A stretch of DNA of 64,000 nucleotides, taken from contig JANSYK010000002.1 in assembly GCA_024742485.1 (NCBI GenBank), forward strand, positions 930,001-994,000, written 5' to 3'. Numbering within the stretch: position 1 is the first letter of the stretch; every line of letters begins with the position of its first letter. Origin of the DNA: Alphaproteobacteria bacterium. GTDB taxonomy: Bacteria > Pseudomonadota > Alphaproteobacteria > Rhizobiales > Rhizobiaceae. The notes under the pieces were generated by a model. The model was given only the letters and a program-made list of their open reading frames with translations, made no database searches and had not been told where the DNA came from. This document shows positions 1 through 8,123 of this stretch, piece after piece. Made by a program: the position numbers and the translations under genes.

Positions 1-152
1 GCAAGTTCAATCTCAGCCAGATCCTCGGCATCACGGAAGTTGACGACCAGATATGGCTTGTCAGTTTTCTCGACTATGATCTAGGATTCTTCGATGCCAA
101 TGAGGGCCGGGTCGAACCGGTCCCAAACCCATTCACCCCGGAGCAAGTGTAA
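1..152 (+). CDS. Transposase, C-terminal fragment (IS481-like, cut by window start)
   Basis: Read from base 3, the sequence gives an uninterrupted 49-codon tail ending in TAA at 150-152. It contains GITEVDDQIWLVSFLDYDLG and ends in NPFTPEQV. This tail (a beta-strand-rich 'IWLVSFLDYDLGFFD' segment followed by 'RVEPVPNPF') is, from memory, the C-terminus of integrase-type transposases common in rhizobia and relatives. The catalytic DDE core lies upstream of the window, so intactness cannot be judged. Family assignment rests on the tail alone. Confidence 0.6.
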   Translation, partial: KFNLSQILGITEVDDQIWLVSFLDYDLGFFDANEGRVEPVPNPFTPEQV

Positions 153-200
153 ACCATGTGCCCGGAATAAACTGTAAACGATGTCCTCGGTAGGGACCTT
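1..200 (+). mobile_element. Right end of an insertion sequence (IS481-like)
   Basis: The window opens inside an insertion sequence. The first 152 bases encode the end of a transposase. They are followed by two imperfect direct copies of a short motif, TGTAAACCATGTGCCCGG at about 149 and TGTAAACGATGTCCTCGG at about 175. Such copies are typical of the non-coding end of IS481-like elements as I recall them. The element stops just before the 3' end of a tRNA-Thr gene. The exact terminal repeat cannot be fixed without the other end of the element, so the right boundary is approximate. Confidence 0.55.
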
Positions 201-207
201 TGAGATG

Positions 208-283
208 TGGTGCCGCTGAGAGGACTCGAACCTCCGACCCCATCATTACGAATGACGTGCTCTACCAACTGAGCTACAGCGGC
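208..283 (-). tRNA. tRNA-Thr (anticodon CGU)
   Basis: Read on the minus strand, the 76 bases fold as a full cloverleaf. The acceptor stem is GCCGCTG paired with CAGCGGC. The D arm is GCTC...GAGC, the anticodon stem is CGTCA/TGATG around loop TTCGTAA (anticodon CGT), and the T arm is GGAGG-TTCGAGT-CCTCT. The 3' CCA is encoded (208-210). Anticodon CGU reads the threonine codon ACG. The gene's 3' end directly faces the insertion-sequence tail. Confidence 0.96.
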
Positions 284-409
284 CCATCGCCGTCGCGGCG
301 AAGGAGTGGTTGCGGCGCAGATACAGGCAAATTGCGGGAAATTCAAGTCGATCCGGGCCGGAATTGTGACGGCTGGAGGGAAATAAACTGCGGTTATGCG
401 CCAGCCGTT

Positions 410-1375
410 CTATCCGCCGGCGCACAGTGCTTTGCGGGCCGACTGATATTCATCCTCCAGCTGATCGACAAACGCTGCGACCGGACGGACCTCCTTGACC
501 GCACCGATGCCCTGGCCCGATCCCCAGATATCCTTCCAGGCCTTGGCGCCGCTGCGATTGTCGCCGAAATTCATCTTGCTGGCATCGGCTTGCGGAAGGT
601 CGTCGGGATCCATGCCGCTGCGGGCGATGGATGGTTTGAGATAATTGCCATGAATGCCGGTAAAATAATTGGAATAGACGATGTCAGAAGCGCCGCTCTC
701 GACGATCATGGTCTTGTATTCATCGACCGCGCGGGCCTCCGGTGTCGCGATAAATGGCGTGCCGATATAGGCCAGATCCGCGCCCATCGCTTCGGCCGCA
801 AGCACCGAACGGCCATTGGCTATGGCGCCGGAAAGGGCCAGTGGCCCATCGAACCATTCACGGATTTCCTGGACCAGTGCGAAGGGCGAGAGCGGGCCGG
901 CATGGCCGCCGGCGCCGGCGGCAACCGCGATCAGCCCGTCGGCTCCCTTGCGGATGGCCGAATTGGCGTGACGATTATTGATGATGTCATGGAGGACGAT
1001 GCCGCCATAGGCATGCACCGCTTCGTTGACTTCCGGAACCGCGCCCAATGATGAAATGACGATCGGCACCTTGTACTTTTCACACATCTGCAGGTCGTGC
1101 TGAAGGCGGGTGTTGGACCGGTGCACGATCTGATTGACGGCAAAGGGCGCTGCCGGCCGGTCCGGATGTTTGGCGTTGTGGCTCGCCAGTGATTCGGTGA
1201 TTTCAGCCAGCCATTCATCCAGCTGCGCTTCCGGACGGGCATTGAGGGCCGGAAAGGAACCGACAACCCCCGCCTTGCATTGGGCAAGCACCAGTGGCGG
1301 GTGCGAAATGATGAACAATGGAGCGCCGATCACCGGCAGCCGAAGGTTGTCTTTCAGGATATCGGGGCGCGCCAT
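410..1375 (-). CDS. Nitronate monooxygenase (NPD-like, FMN-dependent)
   Basis: This 321-residue TIM-barrel flavoprotein resembles nitronate monooxygenase (2-nitropropane dioxygenase family), which oxidises alkyl nitronates such as propionate 3-nitronate to carbonyl compounds and nitrite. The sequence shows the N-terminal LRLPVIGAPLFIISHPPLV segment. It also has the FMN-phosphate region GGHAGPLSPFALVQEIRE followed by LSGAIANG and the barrel segment GADLAYIGTPF. I chose the ATG at 1375, which has AAAGG a few bases upstream, over an in-frame start 11 codons earlier. It stands alone on the minus strand and faces the tRNA. The substrate is unknown. A related enoyl reductase or thiolactomycin-type FabK role is less likely. 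Confidence 0.85.
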   Translation of the reverse strand: MARPDILKDNLRLPVIGAPLFIISHPPLVLAQCKAGVVGSFPALNARPEAQLDEWLAEITESLASHNAKHPDRPAAPFAVNQIVHRSNTRLQHDLQMCEKYKVPIVISSLGAVPEVNEAVHAYGGIVLHDIINNRHANSAIRKGADGLIAVAAGAGGHAGPLSPFALVQEIREWFDGPLALSGAIANGRSVLAAEAMGADLAYIGTPFIATPEARAVDEYKTMIVESGASDIVYSNYFTGIHGNYLKPSIARSGMDPDDLPQADASKMNFGDNRSGAKAWKDIWGSGQGIGAVKEVRPVAAFVDQLEDEYQSARKALCAGG

Positions 1376-1656
1376 GAAGTCTGAGCCTTTCAATTGACGT
1401 TTACGCAAACGTTAGATCATGTTTCGGTTGCAATATATGGACTTAGCCGACCGTGTCCACGCCGAAAGGACTGAAAATCCCAACCCGGATCAAAAGATTG
1501 CGGCAACCATGGTCCTTTTCGCCGCAAGCCGGTGTTTGTGCATTCGCACCCGCCGCCCGCAAAACGCCTCATTGATCCTGTTGAAAGCAGCCCGGCCTGC
1601 TTTGGCACACAGAACGAAGCTGTTATGAGTGGCTGGGTCCTGATCCTGGGATCGGG

Positions 1657-2931
1657 ATGGCGCATAACCAATGGGGACATGCGGTGAAAGGTTTGGAAGA
1701 GGCCTTGCGAAAGGCCCTGAGCGGGCCGGGAGGTTCGAACCCCCAGCAACGGCAGCGTGTCTATGCGTCTGCCCGCCGCGCTTTGGTCAATGGCCTGGCG
1801 AAACAGGGCCAGGAAGGCTCGGAAAAAGCCAAATCGCAGCGCCGCGGCCTGGAGCAGCTCATTCACGCGATCGAAAGCGAATATCAGGCGCCGGCCCCGG
1901 TCATGGGCGGCGAGATTCGCGCTGCCGCGCCGCGCCGTGCCCCACCTTCGGACAACAATTCGCGCATGCGGGCCGAACCACGGGCCGCGCCGCAAAGGGG
2001 TGAGCCGCGTATGCGCGCCGAACCCCAAATGCGTGAACCGCAATTCGATGAGCCGCGAAGGCGCGAGCCGGATTTGTCGACTCGCCGAGGCTCGCCCAGC
2101 CTCGACGCGATCGTGCCGGACCCGCCCCAGCGTGACCCCGGGGGCCGCCAGCGTATGCGTGGCCGACCCAAGCCGCCCGCTCGACACGCCGACCGCCTTG
2201 AGACGGCACCAATATCCGATCATCTGGGTGCCGATTTCGGCGCCGGTGAACGCGGCAATCTTCGCCAGCCGGGCCCGCCGCCGGTAAAGAAGAAACGGCG
2301 CTTTCCGATATTCTCGCTCATTCTTGTCTCCGCATTGGCCGTCGCGTTTCTCGGCATCGGCATTGTCTGGGTCGTGGTGGGCGGCGTGCTGGAAACACCG
2401 GCGCAGCGCGACACCAGCGTTCCCAATCCTCCAGCCAAGATCGACAGCGAGGATTTTGCCGGGCTGCCGTCTCCCGATGGCGCCTTTAGCGGTGACTGGA
2501 TCGAGGTGTTTGCGCCGCGCGATATCGCCCGCGTCACCGGCCGTGGCGCAGCGCAGGTCGATCTGGTCGAAACCGACAACCGGGAAGCCTTGAGGATCGT
2601 CTCCAGAAGTGCGGAAGCTGACGGGGAAGCCCTGTTCGAAGTCGGACCCGGGATTCTGCAGAGTCTGGGTGGGGGGCAGGCCATGGTGGCCATGACGCTG
2701 CGCTCGGCAACGGAGACACCGACTCAGATTTATATCCGCTGTGAATTGCCCGGTGATGGTGATTGCGGGCGGCGGCGCTTCGATGTGACCTATGAGGCCG
2801 GCGATATCATATTCAGCCTCGACCTGTCGGGAAGCATCGGTTCCAGGCCGGCTTTTCTTGCCATCAACAGCGATGTCGCAGGTGCCGGTAACGGCGTGGA
2901 CGTCTACGGCATTCGCATCCGCCGGCAATAA
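1657..2931 (+). CDS. Single-pass membrane protein of unknown function, Arg/Pro-rich
   Basis: I do not recognise a named family. The 424-residue protein has three parts. Residues 1 to about 75 look helical (GLEEALRKAL...VYASARRALVNGL) and probably lie in the cytoplasm. Residues 80-210 are low-complexity, rich in Arg, Pro, Glu and Met, with repeated MRAEP/REP units. One hydrophobic span at about 216-242 follows a KKKRR stop-transfer cluster. The C-terminal 180 residues would be periplasmic and look beta-rich. A jelly-roll or carbohydrate-binding-like fold is possible, but I see no active-site motif. The stop lies 24 bases from the convergent polyphosphate kinase gene. Confidence 0.7.
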   Translation: MAHNQWGHAVKGLEEALRKALSGPGGSNPQQRQRVYASARRALVNGLAKQGQEGSEKAKSQRRGLEQLIHAIESEYQAPAPVMGGEIRAAAPRRAPPSDNNSRMRAEPRAAPQRGEPRMRAEPQMREPQFDEPRRREPDLSTRRGSPSLDAIVPDPPQRDPGGRQRMRGRPKPPARHADRLETAPISDHLGADFGAGERGNLRQPGPPPVKKKRRFPIFSLILVSALAVAFLGIGIVWVVVGGVLETPAQRDTSVPNPPAKIDSEDFAGLPSPDGAFSGDWIEVFAPRDIARVTGRGAAQVDLVETDNREALRIVSRSAEADGEALFEVGPGILQSLGGGQAMVAMTLRSATETPTQIYIRCELPGDGDCGRRRFDVTYEAGDIIFSLDLSGSIGSRPAFLAINSDVAGAGNGVDVYGIRIRRQ

Positions 2932-2955
2932 TCGAAAGGCTACGGACGTTTTCGG

Positions 2956-3840
2956 TCAGCCTTCGACGAAACCCGGGCCAAGCCCCAATATCTTGTCGTC
3001 GATTTCGCCGATTGCTTTCAGATCCTTGCCATCATAGGGCAGTCTGCTCAACAGGTGACGGATGAGATTGATACGGGCGCGGCGCTTGTCATTGGCGCGA
3101 ACAACCGCCCACGGTGCGTGCTCCGTGTGCGTCCGCTCCAGCATCATGTCGCGTTTTTCGGTGTAATCGTCCCATTTGTTGAGGCTCGCCAGGTCCATGG
3201 GCGAGAGCTTCCAGACCTTTAACGGATCATGTCGCCGGTCGTGAAATCGCTTCAGTTGCATTTCCCGGCCGATATTGAGCCAGAACTTGAACAGATGAAT
3301 ACCGGCGCGGACCGGCATGTTTTCGAAGTCGGGGGTTTCGTCCAGAAAGTGCGCGTGCTGATCGGGCGTGCAAAAACCCATCACCGGTTCGACACCGGCC
3401 CGATTGTACCAGGACCGGTCGAACAGGACCATTTCACCTGTCGTTGGAAAATGATCCACATAGCGCTGATAGTACCATTGGCCCCGTTCCTTTTCGGTCG
3501 GCTTGGGCAGGGCAACAATCCGTGCGGTGCGCGGATTCATATAGGCCCGGGTCGCGCTGATCGAGCCGCCCTTTCCGGCGGCGTCACGCCCTTCGAAAAC
3601 GATGATGATCCGTTCGCCACTGGCCTGAAGCCAGAATTGAACCTTGACCAGTTCGATCTGCAGCGCCGTGATCTGCTCTTCATAGTGGCTGCGTTTGAGC
3701 TTTTTTTCATAGGGATAGTTTTCGGACCCGAAGGCCTCATCTTCCACCCATTTGGGCAAAACCGGGTCGTCAATGTCGAACAGCCGGCTTTGTCCGTCGA
3801 CCATGATTTCCACAGCCCTGTCTTTGTTGGTGTCGCTCAT
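2956..3840 (-). CDS. ppk2: Polyphosphate kinase 2 (PPK2)
   Basis: PPK2 transfers phosphate between polyphosphate and nucleoside diphosphates, usually making GTP or ATP from polyphosphate. The 294-residue protein has the single-domain PPK2 layout. Walker A is GRDAAGKGG (residues 84-92). The following [17 protein letters not shown] strand matches the family, as does the [17 protein letters not shown] Walker B/lid segment. The C-terminal [20 protein letters not shown] is also typical. Length matches class-I PPK2. It sits next to, and divergent from, the phosphate regulon kinase gene, which fits phosphate storage. The intervening DNA has no convincing Pho box. Confidence 0.95.
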   Translation of the reverse strand: MSDTNKDRAVEIMVDGQSRLFDIDDPVLPKWVEDEAFGSENYPYEKKLKRSHYEEQITALQIELVKVQFWLQASGERIIIVFEGRDAAGKGGSISATRAYMNPRTARIVALPKPTEKERGQWYYQRYVDHFPTTGEMVLFDRSWYNRAGVEPVMGFCTPDQHAHFLDETPDFENMPVRAGIHLFKFWLNIGREMQLKRFHDRRHDPLKVWKLSPMDLASLNKWDDYTEKRDMMLERTHTEHAPWAVVRANDKRRARINLIRHLLSRLPYDGKDLKAIGEIDDKILGLGPGFVEG

Positions 3841-4056
3841 CCGTACTTTCCCGTTCGGTGATCCACGGCGCGTCGCCGGGTGTCTCCGTCACAATAAACA
3901 TGTTTGCGGTTCGGATTTACAGCCCCGCACGCGCCGAAATCACTTGTTGGTAAATGTGACAATCCCTTGACCATTGCTGTCCGATGCATCCGTGGCCCTT
4001 GCGCATTGGCGCATTGTGCGCGACAGATCGGTCGACGCAGATCTGGTTTTGGATCC

Positions 4057-5388
4057 ATGACAGACGAACCCCACCATCGCGGCCCGCCGGAGACGGGTGA
4101 TGTCGGGCGCCGCATGGCGCAAGCCCTCTACAATGCCCGATTCGTGCTGGCGGCCGCCGGCCTGATGGCTGTCTTCCTGTCGCTGTCCGGTGAATTGGCG
4201 CTGTGGATCATCTGGACTGGCTTTGCTGTTCTGGTTGCAGCTGTGCTCTTGTCCGGCCGGGCCCAGGCGGGAGGAAACCACGAAAGCAGGCGGCGCCAGG
4301 AATCACGCGCCCAACTGGAAAAAATTGTCTTCAACACCTGCGAGGCGCTCAAGGATCCCGCATTCATCCTGACGGCCGGCAGCGCGTTGAAATATCAAAA
4401 CCGTGTCGCGGTGGAAACCTTCGGTCCGATGGTCGCCGACGGGCATCTGTCGTCCCGCCTGCGGTCTCCGGAAATCCTTCAGATGGTCGATCGGGCGATC
4501 GCCGCCGGGCAGGAAGCAACGATCGACTATGTCGAAAAGGTGCCGTCGGAGCGCTGGTACCGGGTCCGCATCGCGCCGATGAAGGAGATTTCCGCCATAA
4601 CGGGTGGCAGCGAACTTTATCTTTTGACCCTGCGCGACCAGAGCGAAGCCAAGCGTATCGACAAGATGCGCACCGATTTCATCGCCAATGCGAGTCATGA
4701 ACTGCGCACCCCGCTCGCCTCCCTTTCCGGGTTTGTCGAAACATTGCAGGGACCGGCCCGCAATGATCCTGAGGCGCGCGATCAGTTTCTCGGCATCATG
4801 CAGGAACAGGCGGGCCGCATGACCCGATTGCTGGACGATCTTCTGTCCCTGTCGCGGCTGGAAATGAAGGCGCATATCGCACCGACTGAAACGGTCGATC
4901 TGGTTCCGCTGGTCGGCCATGTCTGCGACACGCTCCAGCCACTTGCCGATGAGCTCGGCGTCGAGATCGACATTGTAGCGCCACAGGCGCCGGTTCAGGT
5001 GTCTGCAGATCGCGATGAACTGATTCAGGTCTTCGAGAACCTCATCGAAAATGCCTGTAAATACGGCCAGAGCGGCAAGCGGATTGAGGTCGTGGTTGAG
5101 GCTGCGCACGACGTTGAAACGGGACCCCAGGTCCGGGTTCGCGATTATGGTCCCGGCATTGCCGAGGAACATGTACCACGCCTGACGGAGCGGTTTTACC
5201 GCGTCGATGTCGAGGCGAGCCGGTCCAACAAGGGAACCGGTCTTGGTCTTGCGATCGTCAAGCACATATTGACCAGGCACCGTGCCAGGCTGATCGTGAA
5301 ATCCGAGCCCGGGGCCGGCGCCGAATTTGCCGTCAGCTTCACCGCTTCCGCCGACGTGAAATCTGGAAAACTTAAAAATATCAATTAA
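4057..5388 (+). CDS. phoR: Phosphate-regulon sensor histidine kinase PhoR
   Basis: PhoR senses phosphate status through the Pst importer and PhoU, and phosphorylates PhoB when phosphate is scarce. This 443-residue protein has two hydrophobic spans near residues 28-65, then a PAS-like region. The dimerisation box FIANASHELRTPLASLSGFV carries phosphoacceptor His214. The ATPase domain has the N box NLIENACKYG (Asn332), the G1 motif DYGPGI and the G2 motif GTGLGLAIVKH. I chose the ATG at 4057. An in-frame reading opens 51 codons earlier but encodes a Cys/Arg-rich stretch unlike PhoR. It is the first gene of the phosphate locus, and the Pho box lies just downstream. Confidence 0.93.
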   Translation: MTDEPHHRGPPETGDVGRRMAQALYNARFVLAAAGLMAVFLSLSGELALWIIWTGFAVLVAAVLLSGRAQAGGNHESRRRQESRAQLEKIVFNTCEALKDPAFILTAGSALKYQNRVAVETFGPMVADGHLSSRLRSPEILQMVDRAIAAGQEATIDYVEKVPSERWYRVRIAPMKEISAITGGSELYLLTLRDQSEAKRIDKMRTDFIANASHELRTPLASLSGFVETLQGPARNDPEARDQFLGIMQEQAGRMTRLLDDLLSLSRLEMKAHIAPTETVDLVPLVGHVCDTLQPLADELGVEIDIVAPQAPVQVSADRDELIQVFENLIENACKYGQSGKRIEVVVEAAHDVETGPQVRVRDYGPGIAEEHVPRLTERFYRVDVEASRSNKGTGLGLAIVKHILTRHRARLIVKSEPGAGAEFAVSFTASADVKSGKLKNIN

Positions 5389-5403
5389 AACCAACGGATT
5401 AAC

Positions 5404-5443
5404 CTGTCACAAACATGTAACAGAACCGTCGTAAAACTGCTGT
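5404..5443 (+). promoter_or_regulatory. Pho box (PhoB binding site) upstream of pstS
   Basis: Four 7-base units recur every 11 bases: CTGTCAC at 5404, ATGTAAC at 5415, CCGTCGT at 5426 and CTGCTGT at 5437. They are separated by the AT-rich spacers AAAC, AGAA and AAAA. This matches the known Pho box design of CTGTCAT direct repeats with four-base AT-rich spacers. The first two units fit best. The site ends 88 bases before the pstS start. Phosphorylated PhoB, encoded in the same locus, should activate transcription here. Confidence 0.88.
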
Positions 5444-5531
5444 GGGCCGACTGTTAAAACGGCGGCGTCGGCAGGAGACCGGCTGCGTCCGACATGACGC
5501 AATCAGACACACCGCATCAACGGAGAGAGTG

Positions 5532-6566
5532 ATGAAAACCCTCACATACACGGCCGCCATGCTGGTCGCTTCCGCAGCCCTGACGGGCGCTGCATCCGCG
5601 CGCGATCAGGTTCAGATCGCGGGTTCGTCCACCGTGCTGCCTTACGCGAAAATTGTCGCCGAGTCCTTCGGTGAGGTTTTCCCGTCCTTCAAGACACCAA
5701 TCGTTGAATCCGGCGGTTCCTCGGGAGGCCTGAAGGAGTTTTGCCGCGGTGTCGGCCCCCAGACCATCGACATTGCCAATTCATCGCGTTCCATTCGCGA
5801 GTCCGAAATTGCCGCCTGTGCGGAAAACGGCGTGACTGAAATCCAGGAAATCCGCATTGGATACGACGGCATCGTATTTGCCACCGACATAGACGGCCCG
5901 GACTTCGAGTTGACGCCGAAGGATGTCTATCTGGCGCTGGCGTCACAGATTGTGGTCGACGGCAAGGCGGTCGCCAATCCGAACGTCAAGTGGTCCGACG
6001 TCAATCCCGACCTGCCCGATTGGGACATCACCGCTTACATCCCTGGTGAAAAGCACGGCACGCGCGAAGTCTTTGAAGACAAGCTGCTGGAAATCGGCTG
6101 TGAAGAAGCTGGCGACAAGCAGGTCCACATGGATGGCGGCATGGACAAGAAAGCCGCCGGCAAGGCCTGCATCGCCGTTCGCAAGGATGGTCGTGCGGTC
6201 GATATAGACGGTGACTACACGGAAACCCTGGCGCGCGTCGACTCCAACAAGACCGGCGTTGGTGTGTTCGGCCTGGCATTTTATGAAAACAATGCCGACA
6301 AGCTGAAGGTTGCCACGGTCAACGACGTTACCCCGGACACCGAAACCATCGCCGCGGGCGAGTATCCGGTTTCGCGGCCGCTGTTCTTCTACGTGAAGAA
6401 GGCTCATCTGGGTGTTATTCCGGGCCTCAAGGAATATGTTGAATTCTTCACGTCCGATCAGATGATCGGCCCGGATTCGCCGCTCGCCGAATACGGACTG
6501 GTTTCCGCTCCCGATGAAGAGCGCGACGAAATTCGCGAGAATTTCGCTGACGGAAAATTGCTCTGA
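5532..6566 (+). CDS. pstS: Phosphate ABC transporter, periplasmic phosphate-binding protein PstS
   Basis: PstS captures inorganic phosphate in the periplasm and delivers it to PstCA. The 344-residue precursor begins with a Sec signal peptide (MKTLTYTAAMLVASAALTG, cleaved near ASARD). The mature start QIAGSSTVLPYAKIVAESF carries the phosphate-binding Ser/Thr loop. ESGGSSGGLKEFCRG and ANSSRSI supply the other phosphate contacts. The start is the ATG at 5532, preceded by GGAGAGAG. The Pho box lies upstream, and a hairpin separates the gene from pstC, which would allow excess binding protein over the membrane parts. Confidence 0.95.
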   Translation: MKTLTYTAAMLVASAALTGAASARDQVQIAGSSTVLPYAKIVAESFGEVFPSFKTPIVESGGSSGGLKEFCRGVGPQTIDIANSSRSIRESEIAACAENGVTEIQEIRIGYDGIVFATDIDGPDFELTPKDVYLALASQIVVDGKAVANPNVKWSDVNPDLPDWDITAYIPGEKHGTREVFEDKLLEIGCEEAGDKQVHMDGGMDKKAAGKACIAVRKDGRAVDIDGDYTETLARVDSNKTGVGVFGLAFYENNADKLKVATVNDVTPDTETIAAGEYPVSRPLFFYVKKAHLGVIPGLKEYVEFFTSDQMIGPDSPLAEYGLVSAPDEERDEIRENFADGKLL

Positions 6567-6577
6567 CAGAGTAATCC

Positions 6578-6615
6578 TCAAGGGGGCGTGACCACCGTCT
6601 CGCCCTCTTGATTTT
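6578..6615 (+). terminator. Intercistronic hairpin with T-run between pstS and pstC
   Basis: TCAAGGGGGCG (6578-6588) pairs with CGCCCTCTTGA (6601-6611) with one mismatch across a 12-base loop, and TTTT follows. It lies 11 bases after the pstS stop and 23 bases before pstC. The likely role is partial termination or 3'-end protection of the pstS mRNA. Confidence 0.6.
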
Positions 6616-6638
6616 GCGTAGCGCCGGGGGACAGGCCA

Positions 6639-8123
6639 GTGAGTACGGCAACCACAATTCTGATCGTTCTGTGTCTCGGCCTTGTGGGGTACCTGGCCGG
6701 TCGCTTCCGGTCGGTGAAACTGTCCAGTGGGACGCCGCAGAGCCTGCATTCGCGACCCGGCTATTATGGATGGTTTGTCGCGATCTGCGCCACGATGCCG
6801 GCTCTCCTTTTGCTGACCGCCTGGGTGTCGATCAGCCCCGCAATCATCGACAACCGGGTGTTCGATACGCTTCCCGATGCCGTGCAAACCCTGCCGGATT
6901 CGGACCATGCGCTGCAGATGAGCAAGGTGAATGCCGTTGCGCAGGGGCTGAGCCGGTTGACCGCCGAGCAGCGCCAGAGCTTCGAAAGCGGATCAGAAGA
7001 TCTGCGCGAGCTGATGGCTCAGACCGGTGTGGCCGTTGCCGGCGATATCGAAAGTTACATGCCCGCTGCCGCCACGTTGCTGCTTGAGCAGCGAGCGGCC
7101 AGCGCGAATTACCGTACGCTTCTGGTTCTCGTTCTGGCGGTGGCCGGCTTTTGCTATGCCTGGATTCAGGTCGGGCCGCAAATGCGGGCGCGCAACCGTG
7201 TCGAGGCGGTGGTGCTCGGTATGTTGATCATTGCATCCAGCATCGCCATTCTAACGACGGTCGGCATTGTCCTGTCGATGATTTCGGAGACCTGGCGGTT
7301 TTTTTCCAGCGTGCCGCCGATGGAGTTCTTCTTCGGCACTGTCTGGGATCCGCGTTTTGCCGCTGCCGGAGATACCGATTCAGTCGGCCAGTTCGGTCTT
7401 GTTCCACTGCTTGCCGGAACGCTCTATATCGCCCTCGTGGCGATGGTGGTGGCCGTTCCGATCGGGCTCTATGCCGCCATCTTCATGTCGGAATATGCCA
7501 GCCCCCGGCTGCGTTCGGTCGCCAAACCGCTTCTGGAGGTGCTGGCCGGAATTCCAACCATTGTCTACGGTTTCTTCGCACTGGTGACGGTCGGACCGTT
7601 CCTGCGTGACATCAGCGCCCAGATCAACGGGCTGGTGCTCGGCGAAGTATCATCCTTCATCCAGGCGCAAAGCGTTCTGACGGCCGGTGTGGTGATGGGG
7701 ATCATGCTGATCCCCTTTGTTTCCTCTCTGTCCGACGACATCATCACGGCCGTGCCGCGTTCCTTGCGTGACGGTTCGCTCGGTCTCGGCGCCACCCAGT
7801 CTGAGACGGTGCGCCGGGTGATCATACCCGCGGCGCTGCCGGGCATTGTCGGCGCCTTGCTCCTGACCGGTTCGCGGGCCATCGGGGAAACCATGATCGT
7901 GGTGCTGGCCGCCGGCGTGGCCGCCCGTCTGTCGATCAACCCGTTCGAACCGATGACCACGGTGACGGTGAAGATCGTCAACCAGCTCACCGGCGACCTG
8001 GAATTCACCTCGCCGCAGACGCTGGTCGCCTTCGCGCTTGGCCTCACCCTGTTCTTCATCACGCTGGGTCTGAATGTCTACGCACTCTACATCGTGCGCA
8101 AATACCGGGAAGAGTACGAATGA
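6639..8123 (+). CDS. pstC: Phosphate ABC transporter permease PstC
   Basis: PstC is one of the two membrane subunits of the high-affinity phosphate importer. The 494-residue protein is much longer than the roughly 320-residue enteric form. An N-terminal extension of about 200 residues contains at least two membrane spans and a soluble loop (QTLPDSDHALQ...LEQRAA). The canonical permease core follows, with FFGTVWDPRF, the region LLAGTLYIALVAMVVAVPIGL and the ABC-interaction loop GLGATQSETVRRVIIPAALPG. The start is GTG at 6639, after GGGGACAGG. The stop overlaps pstA by four bases (ATGA), so translation is coupled. Confidence 0.94.
   Translation: MSTATTILIVLCLGLVGYLAGRFRSVKLSSGTPQSLHSRPGYYGWFVAICATMPALLLLTAWVSISPAIIDNRVFDTLPDAVQTLPDSDHALQMSKVNAVAQGLSRLTAEQRQSFESGSEDLRELMAQTGVAVAGDIESYMPAAATLLLEQRAASANYRTLLVLVLAVAGFCYAWIQVGPQMRARNRVEAVVLGMLIIASSIAILTTVGIVLSMISETWRFFSSVPPMEFFFGTVWDPRFAAAGDTDSVGQFGLVPLLAGTLYIALVAMVVAVPIGLYAAIFMSEYASPRLRSVAKPLLEVLAGIPTIVYGFFALVTVGPFLRDISAQINGLVLGEVSSFIQAQSVLTAGVVMGIMLIPFVSSLSDDIITAVPRSLRDGSLGLGATQSETVRRVIIPAALPGIVGALLLTGSRAIGETMIVVLAAGVAARLSINPFEPMTTVTVKIVNQLTGDLEFTSPQTLVAFALGLTLFFITLGLNVYALYIVRKYREEYE

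Noticed and set aside
1417-2928. A 503-codon minus-strand reading frame
   Set aside because: It mirrors the unknown plus-strand membrane protein. The latter has a clear membrane span with a basic stop-transfer cluster, while the antisense frame reads as Arg/Gly/Ala shadow sequence.
3229-3861. A 210-codon plus-strand reading frame opposite the polyphosphate kinase gene
   Set aside because: It lies wholly inside ppk2 on the other strand, has no family motif, and the kinase motifs on the minus strand are unambiguous.
4303-5394. A 363-codon minus-strand reading frame opposite phoR
   Set aside because: The plus strand carries full histidine kinase motifs; the long antisense frame is a product of GC-rich codon bias.
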